From: Selaginella moellendorffii
Lineage: Eukaryota > Streptophyta > Lycopodiopsida > Selaginellales > Selaginellaceae
Direction of reading: 5' to 3'
Assembly (NCBI RefSeq): GCF_000143415.4
Contig: NW_003314299.1
Span: 1,347,502 to 1,411,501 of the forward strand
DNA: 64,000 bases
The notes beneath the pieces were generated by a model. The model searched no databases, was not told the origin of the DNA, and saw only the letters and a list, made by a program, of their open reading frames with translations. The translations under genes and the position numbers were made by a program. The first letter of the stretch is position 1. Each line of letters begins with the position of its first letter. Shown here piece after piece: positions 23,566 to 33,560 of the stretch.

Positions 23566-23934
23566 TCTGAAAGTGCAGAAAAGAAGTTAAGACCATACAA
23601 AAAATGATTGGAGAATGGCCTAAATCATAACATACCAAACAACCTCAATAGCATGAGGCCACATGCCATTATTCAAACATGCTATTGACACCCACGTGAA
23701 ATTTCGCATTCACAAAATTGGCATGAGGCCTCATGCCATCTTGATATACACACAGCTGCAGGCAAGTAAAAACATACATGACAATACGCTAGCCATGAAA
23801 TTGCAAGGGCCCAAGATGGCATGTGGCCTCATGCCATTTCTAAATGTGGTCTTAAGCCATTCCATGGTGAACATACCAGGAAGCACAAGTGTCGAATATC
23901 AAGAGGAAGCGGTAGCCACACCAAAGACAGTGCC

Positions 23935-24060
23935 GCTCGCAACACCGCAACTACTCGTAGCGCCGCTCGCAACACCGCAACTGCTCGTAGCGCCGCTCGC
24001 ACAAACTGCCACTCGCATAAACTGCCGCTCGCAATGGCGCTCGCAATGCCGCAACCGCTT
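23935..24060 (+). repeat. tandem repeat, ~30-bp CGCTCGCAACACCGCAACT unit
   Basis: Two near-identical copies of a ~30-bp unit (CCGCTCGCAACACCGCAACT plus CTCGTAGCG) followed by degenerate CGCTCGCA repeats. A similar CTCGCGCTCGCATC repeat block lies at 26,105-26,285 near the other gene. Confidence 0.8.
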
Positions 24061-24427
24061 GTAGACGCATAAACCACAGCCCACAACGCCGCTTACACAA
24101 GCAGCGCTCACTGCGCTCAGCGGAACCAAGAACACGGCGCACAAAAATGATAGACCTAGGAATGAGTTCGAGAATTCAAAAATAACACACGCTTGAACGT
24201 CACATCAAATCCTCTGACAAACCAGATCTTATGATTCCTCTGACAAATTTCAAACTGAGTAGCTTCTAGACTTTGCTGTCGGAGGTTGAACTTTGTCACA
24301 TCATGTCCTTGCCTCGATCCAACTGTGCCATGTCAGTGATTCGAACTTTGCCATGCCATGTCAGCGATCCGCGCCAAGATTATTCGTCGTGTAAAGGAAT
24401 AATTATGCTGTGTGTGTACGTCCATTT

Positions 24428-25775
24428 ATGGCAATATAATGCCACATGCCATTCAAAGAATAATGCTAGTCGAGCATCTTTTGGTGCATTTTTGGGTTCA
24501 AAATTGCATGAGCCCACACGCTATAAAGTTTACCTATACCAAAAATAGAAACAGCTTTATTTACTTGGGAATTTAAGTGGTTGAGGCATTTTTAAACTTA
24601 CAAACACATGCCCTACTTACATTCCTTTGGTTGCTTAAAATTCAAAAATATTATAAACCTTTCTTTTTGCATTTTCAATGTTTTCAATTATGGTTTTTGA
24701 TTTTCGCAGGACCAGCCTAGTAATCTATTTGCATCCCGTCATGTTTATAGCTAGCTTTCGTTCGTCCCCTTCGCTAGCCTGAGATACATCTGCTCGGCAT
24801 CTGCCTCTTACAGCATTTGCCCAGAAAGGGCATCTTTCTTCACGCAGCATTTGCCACATGTTTAGGGTTTAGGGTTTAGGGTTTAGGGTTTAGCAATTCA
24901 GTAGCTTGATAAACATGCAAATACAGAACTTGATGCAAAATCCTTTGATATGTCACAATGCCCCTAGGACCATAAACACATTTCAATAGAGAGGGTCCTT
25001 TCATTTCATAACTCCTTACGTAGATCTTGGTGAAACCAGAGTTAGTGAAGTTAGTTTCTTGTGATCCCGCATCTGATTGTGATGTCCCTTTGCAGTTTCG
25101 ATGGAAAGGTCAATGCACACCAAACTGTGAAATCTTGGAGCAAAATAACGGTCGGATCTATGGCAAATGCCCCTGAAACATTGTAAGGCTCGTGTGGTCT
25201 CATGTGGTGTCCGATTGAGATGCTTCTTTGCAGGGTCATCAAGAAAGACATTGTATACCATTCTGTAAAATCTAGTTGCGATCTAACGGTTGGATCTCCA
25301 GAAAACTCAAAAAAATCTCGCGCGTGTCAGAATATCCTAGGAATATACTCCTATGTGCCCCTGAAAATGGCATGCGGCCCCACGCCATTCAAGAGATAAT
25401 GCCAGATGACGCCGAGAATTTTTTGGTGCATTTTTTAGGTTCAAAATTGCATGAGCCCACACGCTATAAAGTTTATCTTTGCCAAATAGAGAAAAGTTTA
25501 TCTGTGTCATGTGAGGTAGTTACAGTCCTTTGTGCTCGGCATCTGCCTCTTGCAGCATTTGCACTGAAAGGGAATTTTTCTCCATTCAGCATTTGGCCCT
25601 GAAAATGGCATGCGCCCACACGCCATTCAAGGAATAACGCCACAGGACGCCTGGATTTTTGGGTTTAAAATGTTTAGGGTTTTTTGGGTTTTTTCAAAAT
25701 ATTTTGGGTCCAACGTTTTTTGGGTTTCTTTGGTTCAAAATTGCATGAGCCCACACGCTATAATATTGATTTGAG
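24428..25775 (+). repeat. three ~120-bp direct repeats, each flanked by palindromes
   Basis: Units at about 24,430-24,545, 25,366-25,490 and 25,604-25,775 share, in order, a palindrome copy, ATTCAAGGAATAAYGCCA-like sequence, a TTTTTGGGTT stretch, and a second diverged palindrome (AATTGCATG...CACACGCTATA). A CTCGGCATCTGCCTCTT...CAGCATTTG segment is also repeated (about 24,796 and 25,533). The divergent region thus grew by local duplication. Confidence 0.8.
24861..24893 (+). repeat. interstitial telomere-type repeat (TTTAGGG)4.7
   Basis: Four perfect TTTAGGG units plus TTTAG, the Arabidopsis-type plant telomere sequence, in the divergent control region of the element. A degenerate echo (TTTAGGGTTTTTTGGG) occurs near 25,673. 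Confidence 0.95.
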
Positions 25776-26104
25776 AGAAAAATAGAAATAGATAGAATTT
25801 CTTTATTTAGCTGAACATCTGCCATTTTTGGAAATACAAGATGCTTTGGAATATCCAATCATGCATGGTATAAATATAGCGAGGGTATTAAATGATATCC
25901 CAATCATGATCTTTCTTTTGGATTTCGCGTGCATGCAGTCCGAGGAATGATGACGTTGCGGATTTCTTTTGGATTTTGCGTGCTTGCATGCGCGCGGCAA
26001 TCCAGAAATTAATGGTGGCGCCCAAGTCCGAGGAATGATGACGTGGCGGGATTACCAACCGTTGTGACATTTCGCGCGTGTGAGGTTAGGTTTTGCATTT
26101 TGCT

Positions 26105-26285
26105 TTGTACTCGCGCTCGCACACTCGTGCTCGCGCTCGCATCACACTCGCGCTCCCGCTCGCATCGCGCTCCCACTCGTGATCACGCTCACTTCTCTAC
26201 AGGTTTCTCGTGTGCATCGGCGTCCACTCGCGCTTGCATCACACTCGCGCTCGCATCGCGCTCGTGTGCATCGGCGTCCACTTCA
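26105..26285 (+). repeat. CTCGCGCTCGCATC repeats with a 39-bp-scale duplication
   Basis: Imperfect repeats of CTCGCGCTCGCATCACA type, including a duplicated CGTGTGCATCGGCGTCCACT segment (about 26,210 and 26,263). It lies upstream of the ParB-like gene, probably in its promoter or 5' untranslated region. Confidence 0.8.
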
Positions 26286-26490
26286 AGACACACCCAGTTT
26301 GTAACTTCGCCGCCAACTCCGCCGCCCACTCCACCACCCACACGCAGCCCACTTGGCGTCCCGGGAGATTTCAGCACCACTCTCCAACTGTAAGTGGCAG
26401 AGTAGCCTTGCTGCTACGATCCGCTGCACACACAGTGCACATTCGCCAGCGAGTCCGGCCTCGATTGTCACGGCCTCCATTCGGCTTCAA

Positions 26491-29400
26491 ATGGTAAGTC
26501 TTTTAGACGAAGTAGAAAATGGCATGAGGCCACATGCCATTCAGTAGCAACATTGGCATGCACCGATTGGGCTCTCGAGTGCAGTCCGGTTACAGATGGC
26601 GTGTAGCCTCACGCCATCTTAGGATGCAGCCTCAAGACATCTGATGCAGTGGTGAATGGCGTGTGGCCTCACGTTATTTCCAGCTGCTAGCTTTTCATCT
26701 GTCAGCTCTAATTGTTGTGCATTTTTGAACAGGCGAGGAATTGCGTTCTTCTTCCAGCCACTGTCAATGTGGATGCAGAGAAGGGGGAGGAGCTCACCAG
26801 TTGGACTTTCGGGATGGAAGGCGAGGATCTGATGCTGTACAACACAGATGGTGGGAGAAAAGAATGCATGGGGATCCTCATCCAAGTGACAGACACTCCA
26901 TGCAGTTCTATGCAAGAATATGGACTGGCACTTGTGGTAGAGACAGCGTCCGCCTTCAAGATCCACCTTGCACATCCTAGCGGATTCCCGGAGGGGGGCA
27001 GCGGCTATGAGGAATTCCTAGAGGGAGCTAGGGAGAGGTTGTCCAGGAGGCCCGCAATTTCAAAGACGCTGCGGGTCTATGAAGATCACATGGAATCCAC
27101 GGACCTCACCTACGGCGATGTTCAAAAACTATATTCCAACATTGAGCCGTTGAGAGTGCCTCCAGTTTGCGAAGCGAAGGGGAAGGGGGTCGATCTGGAA
27201 ACTACCCCGAAGCAGAAAAGGGTGGTCAAGCTCAAGCCGACGTTCGACTCTGCTGCTCCAAAAAAGAAGCTACTCGGTGATGCCATTGCCTCGGGTTCGA
27301 ACACTACACCCACCAAAAAGAAGAGCTGCAAAGAGCAGAAAGAGCAAGAAGAGGCAGCAAAAATCGTCGCAGATAATAGTACTTGTTACTATTCCAACAA
27401 AGTATATACAATCGACGTGAGCCGTATCGAGATCCAAAGCAAATACAACCACAGGCTAGTATCTGATGAGTGGGTGGAGAAACTGAAGCAGAAGATGCTG
27501 GCAAGTCCAGTAACACCCGACATCGCAGACGTGATCCCCTACTACCGAACAATGAAGGGCGAGACGAGGTTTCCAGACTTGATCAATAGGAAGGTGTTGG
27601 ACGATCAGAACATCCGGTTCTATGCCGTCTCCGGGCAGCATTCTAGCTTGGCGATGCAACAGATAGTTGTGGATATTATGGTGGGCGAGGAGGTGAAGAA
27701 AGTCTTCAAGACAAGAGTTGTCCGCCTGATAAAAGGCAACTCGCCCCTCCGATCTATCATATACATCTCCCACGCGCAGAATGTCAAGCAAGAAACGTGC
27801 TACAAATCGGGTCTGCACGAGACATTGGCACGAACACGGAAGCTCTGGGTTCAACTGAAGAAGCCACAAAAACCAGGACAAGGACGTGCACTAGCAACTA
27901 GCGCCTGGCAGGTAAGCCTCGTTGCATGTGGCATAGCATGTGGCCTCACGCCATTTCCATTGCAGGAATTCTCGAGTCTTCTCTCGAAAACACTGGGGGT
28001 CAATGACACACTCAGCATCCATAACATTCTACTCGCGACAAAAGTTGTTTTTGACAAATGGGTAGATGTGCTAAGGAGGTACCATGACGGGGAGTTGCTA
28101 AACTCAATGGGTGTGGAGGACGGCCGGAAGCCCAATGATTTGAAGCTCAACGCCTTGCGTTTCTCGCGGTCTCTAGACGACGACGACCTTCTGACAGTGG
28201 CTAATGCTCTTCTACTTGGTGAGGTAGTCTTCAACAAGACCAAAATGACTCCCGGCCATATTGTGACATACGAGGACTTGTGCACGACTCTGAGAGCTCG
28301 TGCGCTATTGAAGGATTGGATCTTCGAGCAAGTGGCCGTGGCGAGGGTGAGCATCGACACCACGCAAGAGATGATGGAAGAGCTGGACTTGTCAAATGAA
28401 GACATCGACGAGTACGTGAAGGGGGCCCCCAAGTTCATCGATCTGCTGCGGGATGCCACGAAAAGTAAAGCTGAGAAGTTGGATCAGTATCCAAATTTCA
28501 TTAAGAGGGATGTCGACCGCCGGCTTCAGAAACAGCTCGACCCCGCAGCAGAGGCCTATCGAGAACCTTACCGGGTATACGTGAATTCGGATGAGGATCA
28601 AAGGTGGAGGAGCATCGTTTCCCGCGGAGATGAGCAGGTCAAGAACATCTTTTGTGTGATGGACTTCACAAACGAGGAGATCACTCATGCAGACGAAGTC
28701 AGCTCCATCATTGACTTAATGGTGGGACTTGCGGAGGTGGAATCTTCAGTCCACTATATGATCTACGACTCCGAATCCTATCACAAGTTCTGGAAGGCCT
28801 TGAACGAGGTGAAGGCTCGGTTGAAAGGCAAGGAGATGCGGGAGATCCATGGGATAATGGCTAAGAAGAAGATACCGACGAATGTCCGCATCTTCACAGT
28901 CGCCCTTGTTATTGGTCCTGCAGCAGAGTGGGACTGGAGTGACTTCCCAGCTTCGTTCAACAAAGCCGATCGAATTGATCTGAGGGAGGTCAATTTACCC
29001 GTGCCTGAGGAACTGAAGACGGCTATGGAGCTTTCGAATCCAAAGAAAGCTCCAGGTGCAGCATGGGAAATGCTCAGCTGGGTCTTCAACGCAATAGCGG
29101 GTGACTCCAAGGGCAAATGCGTTGTCGAGTACAACTGCGGCGGACTATTCTTTCGAGCCGCACTACTCAAGGGTGTCCCGTGTGTTGCGGTGACAAACTC
29201 CATTGAAGAGATGACTTCAATGGAGCATATAATTACAGTTGCCAAAGAAAAACAGTATCTTCTCTGCGAACCTGGTGAGTACACACTTTAAGTTTAAATG
29301 TTATCTCACAAGCTCTGTATGCAGGAGCGTGGCCACCCCCAGATGCTGAAACGGCGTTAACAGCTACTTTTGAAGATACCCATGTTGGGCCGAGCTCACA

Positions 29401-32078
29401 ACCTGCACAAGGTAAGGTCACGTGAGGCCTCACGCCATTTTGATTATAGATCGTTGTGAATATTTAGACACGAGGACTGAAAAGCGCACTGGTGGCGCGT
29501 CGAAGAAGGACAAACAGACAAGCAATAGGAAAAAAGGAGGTACAAATTATATTTGCAATGGCGTGTGGTCTCATGCCATTCCTTGGAGGAGACACTTCTT
29601 CAAAGGCAAAACAGGCAAGCACCAGCCAAGCTCAAACTGACAGTGGTCATAAAAAGCGAAAGCACGTTGGACAGTCGTCGGGATCAGAGGCGTTTGATTC
29701 GAAAAGGAAGAAGGGCAACGAAAAGATGATAAGTAATGCCTCGCGGTTATGGCGTGTGTGCTCATGCCATTCATTGCAGATCAAGGGCTGAGTGAAAGGA
29801 GCCAGTCACCACCTTCTGACTCAGATTCCTATGGCGGACTCCCCTTCCCCAATCTTAATGGAGAGGTACAATGGATGAGGGATGCTTTTCAAGTCAGGGC
29901 CACGTTTTTCTCATCTCGTCGTCTTCGAAGGGTGCAAGAACGTGCAGAAACCATGTTAAGACAGTCGGGTGAGGATACGGTCCTAGGTCACGCACTAAAA
30001 CAGGCTATGGATGTCTTGTATTTTGAGATGGAGACTCGGCCAGATGATTTTTCCAAGATGGTCCTGGAAAAACAAGCAATCCAGCCTGAGCAGCCTATGG
30101 AAGAAATGCAAGAGGGGGATGAGGAGCCAGAGAAAGATAATGAGCAGGAAGAGCAGAAGGACGAAGAGGAGGACGAAGAAGAGGAGGACGAAGAGGACTT
30201 GGATGGTCCTCACAATGGTGACGATCACAATAACGACGATGACGATGATGACGATGATGGCCAGCCTGAGGTGGCCAAAGAGCAGCGGAGGAAGGTCATA
30301 CAAGACAAACCATCAGGTAAATAATAGTACATCCATTCCTAACCTTTTACCATTTCTAACATTGTCCATGTAGGTCGCAGAAGAAATGGTAAGTAGAGAT
30401 TATTCAGTTGAATTAAGATACAAACTCTAGCCTTTAGTGTCGAGGAAGGATAGTGCCAAGCAAGGGTCGAAACGTATGTCCAATCCTTCAGAATCAGCAG
30501 TGCGCCCAAGTGATATCGGTCCTAGTTCCTCAATAGCAGTTGATGGTAAATACAGTATAGTCGATTCAATGTGCTAATGAGTTTGTTTTTAGTAGCACGG
30601 GAGGATACCATCTCAATCGAAGGGAGATATTTGGACATGCATATGGATCCGCCAGTGGACTCTACTTGCCTGCAAGAGTCATCAGAGCTGGTGGAGGCTA
30701 CTATCCATATCAACGCCAAGCAAGCTGACCACGCTCCACTTGATGCTGCCCATACCACTGAGTCAATCTTGTCCACGTATCCAACTGATGGTGACCAGGC
30801 GCCATTGGACCCGCATGAGGCCGCCCCAGCCGCCGAGCCGGTCGTATCCTCATTTCCAACGTGTGCCCAATCGTCTGACTACGCGCCGTTGGAACCTCCC
30901 TACACCGCCCCTGCTGCCTGTTCGGTCATGTCCACTTTGCCAACGGAGGCACCAGCTGAAATGGCGTGTGATCACACGCCATCGGAACCACCCCATGCCA
31001 CTGTTGAGCCAGTTGTACCAGAGTCTACAGCTGAAATGGCATGTGCCCACACGCCATCGGATGCGATTGACCCCACATTGCAGAGGAGAGTATTTCCGCC
31101 CTTCACGTTTCCTCGACCAAAACCCTCTGAACGACCATCGGGAGCACCATTCGCTAATATTGTAGATGGTAAAATTGACTTGTACCATTTTTTATGCTAA
31201 CGCATTTCATTTCAGAGTCACGGCGAAAGTACTGTATCGTTTTTGATCTGAACGGTGTCCTTTTCTCCCATGAGCGTGGCTCGTCCTCGAATGTCACTGC
31301 ACCCTCCAAAGCCTGCGGTCGCAAGTTGGTCAAAAGAGACAGATTCACATTAATCACACGGGAGAAACTGCGGGATCTAATAATGACCATGCGACACTTA
31401 AAACAGAGGGCCGGGTTCAATTTGCAATTGGGAGTTTGGACATCCATGATGCGCCACAATGCATTAACGTTGCTACAGATGATGCACGATCAGACGCGAG
31501 TAATATTACCATTTGACTTTCTCCTAACGCAGGAGGATTGCTTGACTATGGTCCATGTGAGGGGTAGCAAGCCCATCTTTGTCAAGGCAGAGGCTGTAGT
31601 GATGAACCGGACTGCTAGGTCAAGTGAAATCCTCATCATCGATGACTCGCCGATTAAAACTGCAGCGAACACCCACACATATGCAGTGCACCCCATCTCT
31701 TGCAGTATGGAAACTAGGGAGAAGAAACCATATGTTCTGGGGGACCTTGCAAAACGGCTTGAAGCGATGGTGATAGAGAACCGGCCAGTCCAGGAGGTGG
31801 CTGCAGAAATCAACCAAATGGCAGATGGAACGGTATATCAGAAGCCATTTGATCGAATAGACACCAGTCATCATTTATGGCATGTATATTGTCTAGCCAA
31901 GCACTATCCGCATCTCCATAATCTGCTCAACCGGATGGGTTCTTCGACCACTGAACATGAGCGTGGACGTATTAGAGAAGAGATGGCATTACTATTGGGT
32001 TTAAATCCTGATAGTGTGGAGAGTGATGAAATTCCAAGATTATTGTATAGGCGTTGGAGGCAAAAAATAACAGTCTGA
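26491..32078 (+). CDS. ParB/Srx-like, methylase-like and FCP1-phosphatase-like fusion protein
   Basis: Reads as one protein of about 1,640 aa. Proposed start: ATG at 26,491-26,493 directly followed by GTAAGT; a 240-bp intron then joins it to GCGAGGAATTGC at 26,734. Residues about 225-335 resemble a ParB/sulfiredoxin fold (IDVSRIEIQSKYNHRL..., then FYAVSGQHSSLAMQQ). Residues about 590-830 may be a degenerate DNA-methylase-like domain (EYNCGGLFFRAALLKG in the place of a DPFxGSGTT motif). A long basic-then-acidic linker with poly-Glu/Asp runs (about 30,110-30,260) and Pro-rich repeats follows. Residues about 1,350-1,638 are a NIF/FCP1-type HAD phosphatase domain: FDLNGVL (second Asp replaced by Asn), GVWTSM, a Lys motif and ILIIDDSP. 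After exon 2 every intron is phase 1 and the frame stays open. Short introns 27,912-27,965, 29,412-29,449, 29,540-29,588 and 29,733-29,779 each contain one palindrome. An alternative is two or more separate genes; the uniform frame argues against it. Confidence 0.6.
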
Positions 32079-32485
32079 GATGGCATGTATTTATTTAAAA
32101 ATGTAACTTATTATGGCATGGGGTTCCATGCCATTGTATTAATATTAAAAGACAATTCTTTGAGAGGATTTGCATTATACTAGAAGTGTTACAGCATGTT
32201 ATTGGAAGTCTACGAAGTTGTTTTATTAATAAGGGGAAAGTAAAGATTGAATGGGGACTTGGGCTCCACCTAGACTCGGAGCAACTGAGCCAATATTAAA
32301 AGGATGGAAAGAAATTGGACGACGATGACAAGGAGAAGAGAGAGGTGAAGCAGTGAGAAGTGATTGAGTAGACATTTCCTTGTTTAAAATAAAATGGCAT
32401 GTGCCTCAATGCAGTTGAATTTTGTTATATTTATATACTATATAAAGGTTTGGAAACCTTATTTTACAAGTGGGATAATGACAAT

Positions 32486-32513
32486 TCCCACTTTAACGAA
32501 ATAGAGCTTAGCT
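32486..32513 (-). repeat. right terminal inverted repeat
   Basis: 28 bp, perfect inverted copy of 19,287-19,314. A shorter inverted echo of its inner end (AAGTGGGATAAT at 32,468-32,479) lies just inside. Confidence 0.85.
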
Positions 32514-32539
32514 CATCTTAACCTTTAATATTATGAATA

Positions 32540-33560
32540 AATGCCTCCAAATAAGCTGGGATCTCTATTAGAAACTCTCTCTCTAGGTAATTTATGAGTG
32601 CATGCTAACTTCCAACAAATGTTTTTAGCAATATAAGGATCTAAGGTTGACTTTGAGATTTAGACGAAGTGAGTGACTTTGTTGAAACAATCCATAACAA
32701 CAAATATAATGTTATTGCTTTATATGTAATGCATAAATTTTCTTTTTCCAATTTATTAACTTACTTTGTCTATTTGATCACCTTGCCTTAACCTCAGTTA
32801 AGTTAAAGTTCATATCTATTATACCAACTTCTACTTAATTTTACTTGGATTCAACTATTTATTGTATGAGCAATGGAGTGTTAACCATCCTTCCACGAAT
32901 TCCCAAGTTTTCTCCCAATCCCCCTCCCTGGATTAGACTAAACTATAAGTTCAACTACACTCCCTATAAGTATAAATAGCCAAGCATATTAAACTTTCAA
33001 GTTTTTAATATTCTTTGGTACAATAAGACTTATTCATTAGATATTTTAAATCCCAAGCCTTGGATGCATCTTTTACTTCGAAACCTTAAAGGGAAACACT
33101 ATGGCCTAATAGCCTGATATAGGTACTCCTATTCCCCCACCTCCATCCCTTATGAAGGAACAAAAACCAATAAGTTATATAATATTTCAATAAAGCACCA
33201 CTTCATATAAACCAGAAACATTACAATTAAATTCCTTTCTAGGAGTGGGAATTACTCTTAAGCACTTCCCTAAGAGGTCTCTCAAGCACCCCTTAAGCCC
33301 TTGCTCACTCCTGCCCAAAGCTATTAACCCTCATCCCAAACTTAATTTGGTTTGAAAACACCATTAGAGTGTTATTTCCCCCTAAGGAAATAATCACTTT
33401 GGGTTTTCACCCCATAACCTCTTTTAATATTTAGACTTGGTCTTAGACTTGATCTTGAACTTAATTTTTGACTCAGTCTTGGTCTCGGACCCAATCTTAG
33501 ATATCAGATTCAATCTCAAACTCAGTTTCAAACTCGATTTAAGACATGATCTTATATGAC
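32540..33560. mobile_element. old LTR-type repeat, decayed relative of the 61-63 kb repeat
   Basis: At 33,400-33,560 the sequence follows that at 62,040-62,200 (CTTTGGGTTTTCACCC..., TTTAATATTTAGACTTGG..., then repeated CTC(A/G)GACTC-like units), but with many C-to-T and G-to-A changes. A short C-run at 33,377 stands where the younger copy has 19 C. This looks like the same repeat family after long methylation-driven decay. Confidence 0.6.

Larger units (their letters stand above)
23566..26490. promoter_or_regulatory. divergent control region between the two element genes
   Basis: 2.9 kb between the divergent genes. It holds at least ten palindrome copies, CGCTCGC-rich tandem repeats on both sides, a telomere-type repeat tract, and three related ~120-bp units. 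I find no convincing gene. It probably carries both promoters and 5' untranslated exons, and perhaps protein-binding arrays. Confidence 0.5.
19835..32416. repeat. dispersed 22-24-bp palindrome family, about 26 copies
   Basis: Consensus half-sites AATGGCRTG and CAYGCCATT around a 4-6-bp centre (usually N-GGCC-N or N-GCCC-N). Copies: 19,921-19,944; 21,744-21,766; 21,801-21,823; 23,647-23,670; 23,717-23,739; 23,816-23,837; 25,366-25,389; 25,604-25,627; 26,518-26,541; 26,594-26,619; 26,655-26,678; 27,931-27,955; 29,417-29,439; 29,557-29,580; 29,747-29,771; 30,961-30,982; 31,036-31,057; 32,111-32,135. Weaker copies: 19,835-19,855; 20,311-20,331; 20,332-20,353; 24,428-24,453; 24,502-24,525; 25,445-25,468; 25,739-25,762; 32,393-32,416. 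They sit in non-coding DNA, in introns and in exons, but only inside the TIR-bounded element. Spacing is irregular. Confidence 0.9.
19287..32513. mobile_element. 13.2-kb TIR-bounded element with transposase-like and ParB-FCP1-like genes
   Basis: A 28-bp sequence at 19,287-19,314 recurs as a perfect inverted copy at 32,486-32,513. Between the two lie two divergent genes (transposase-like on minus, multi-domain protein on plus) whose 3' ends point to the termini, and every copy I found of a palindrome family. Similarity between the ends stops sharply at the outer edge of the 28 bp. The interior is visibly richer in GC than the AT-rich retroelement debris on both sides, and its two long frames are intact, so insertion looks recent. 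I see no clear target-site duplication. The ends do not start CACTA and fit no classic plant superfamily that I recognise. That this is one mobile unit is inference from the TIRs, the palindromes and the gene content. Confidence 0.75.

Noticed and set aside
23899-24144. Small Cys/Arg/Ser-rich frames on the minus strand
   Set aside because: They are translations of the CGCTCGCAACACCGC tandem repeat.
19835-32416. CRISPR-like array
   Set aside because: The repeats are palindromes at irregular distances in a eukaryotic genome, lie in introns and exons, and have no constant spacer length.
19260-32540. Target-site duplication and CACTA superfamily membership of the element
   Set aside because: No matching direct repeat of 2-9 bp flanks the 28-bp ends, and the ends do not begin CACTA/G; superfamily left open.
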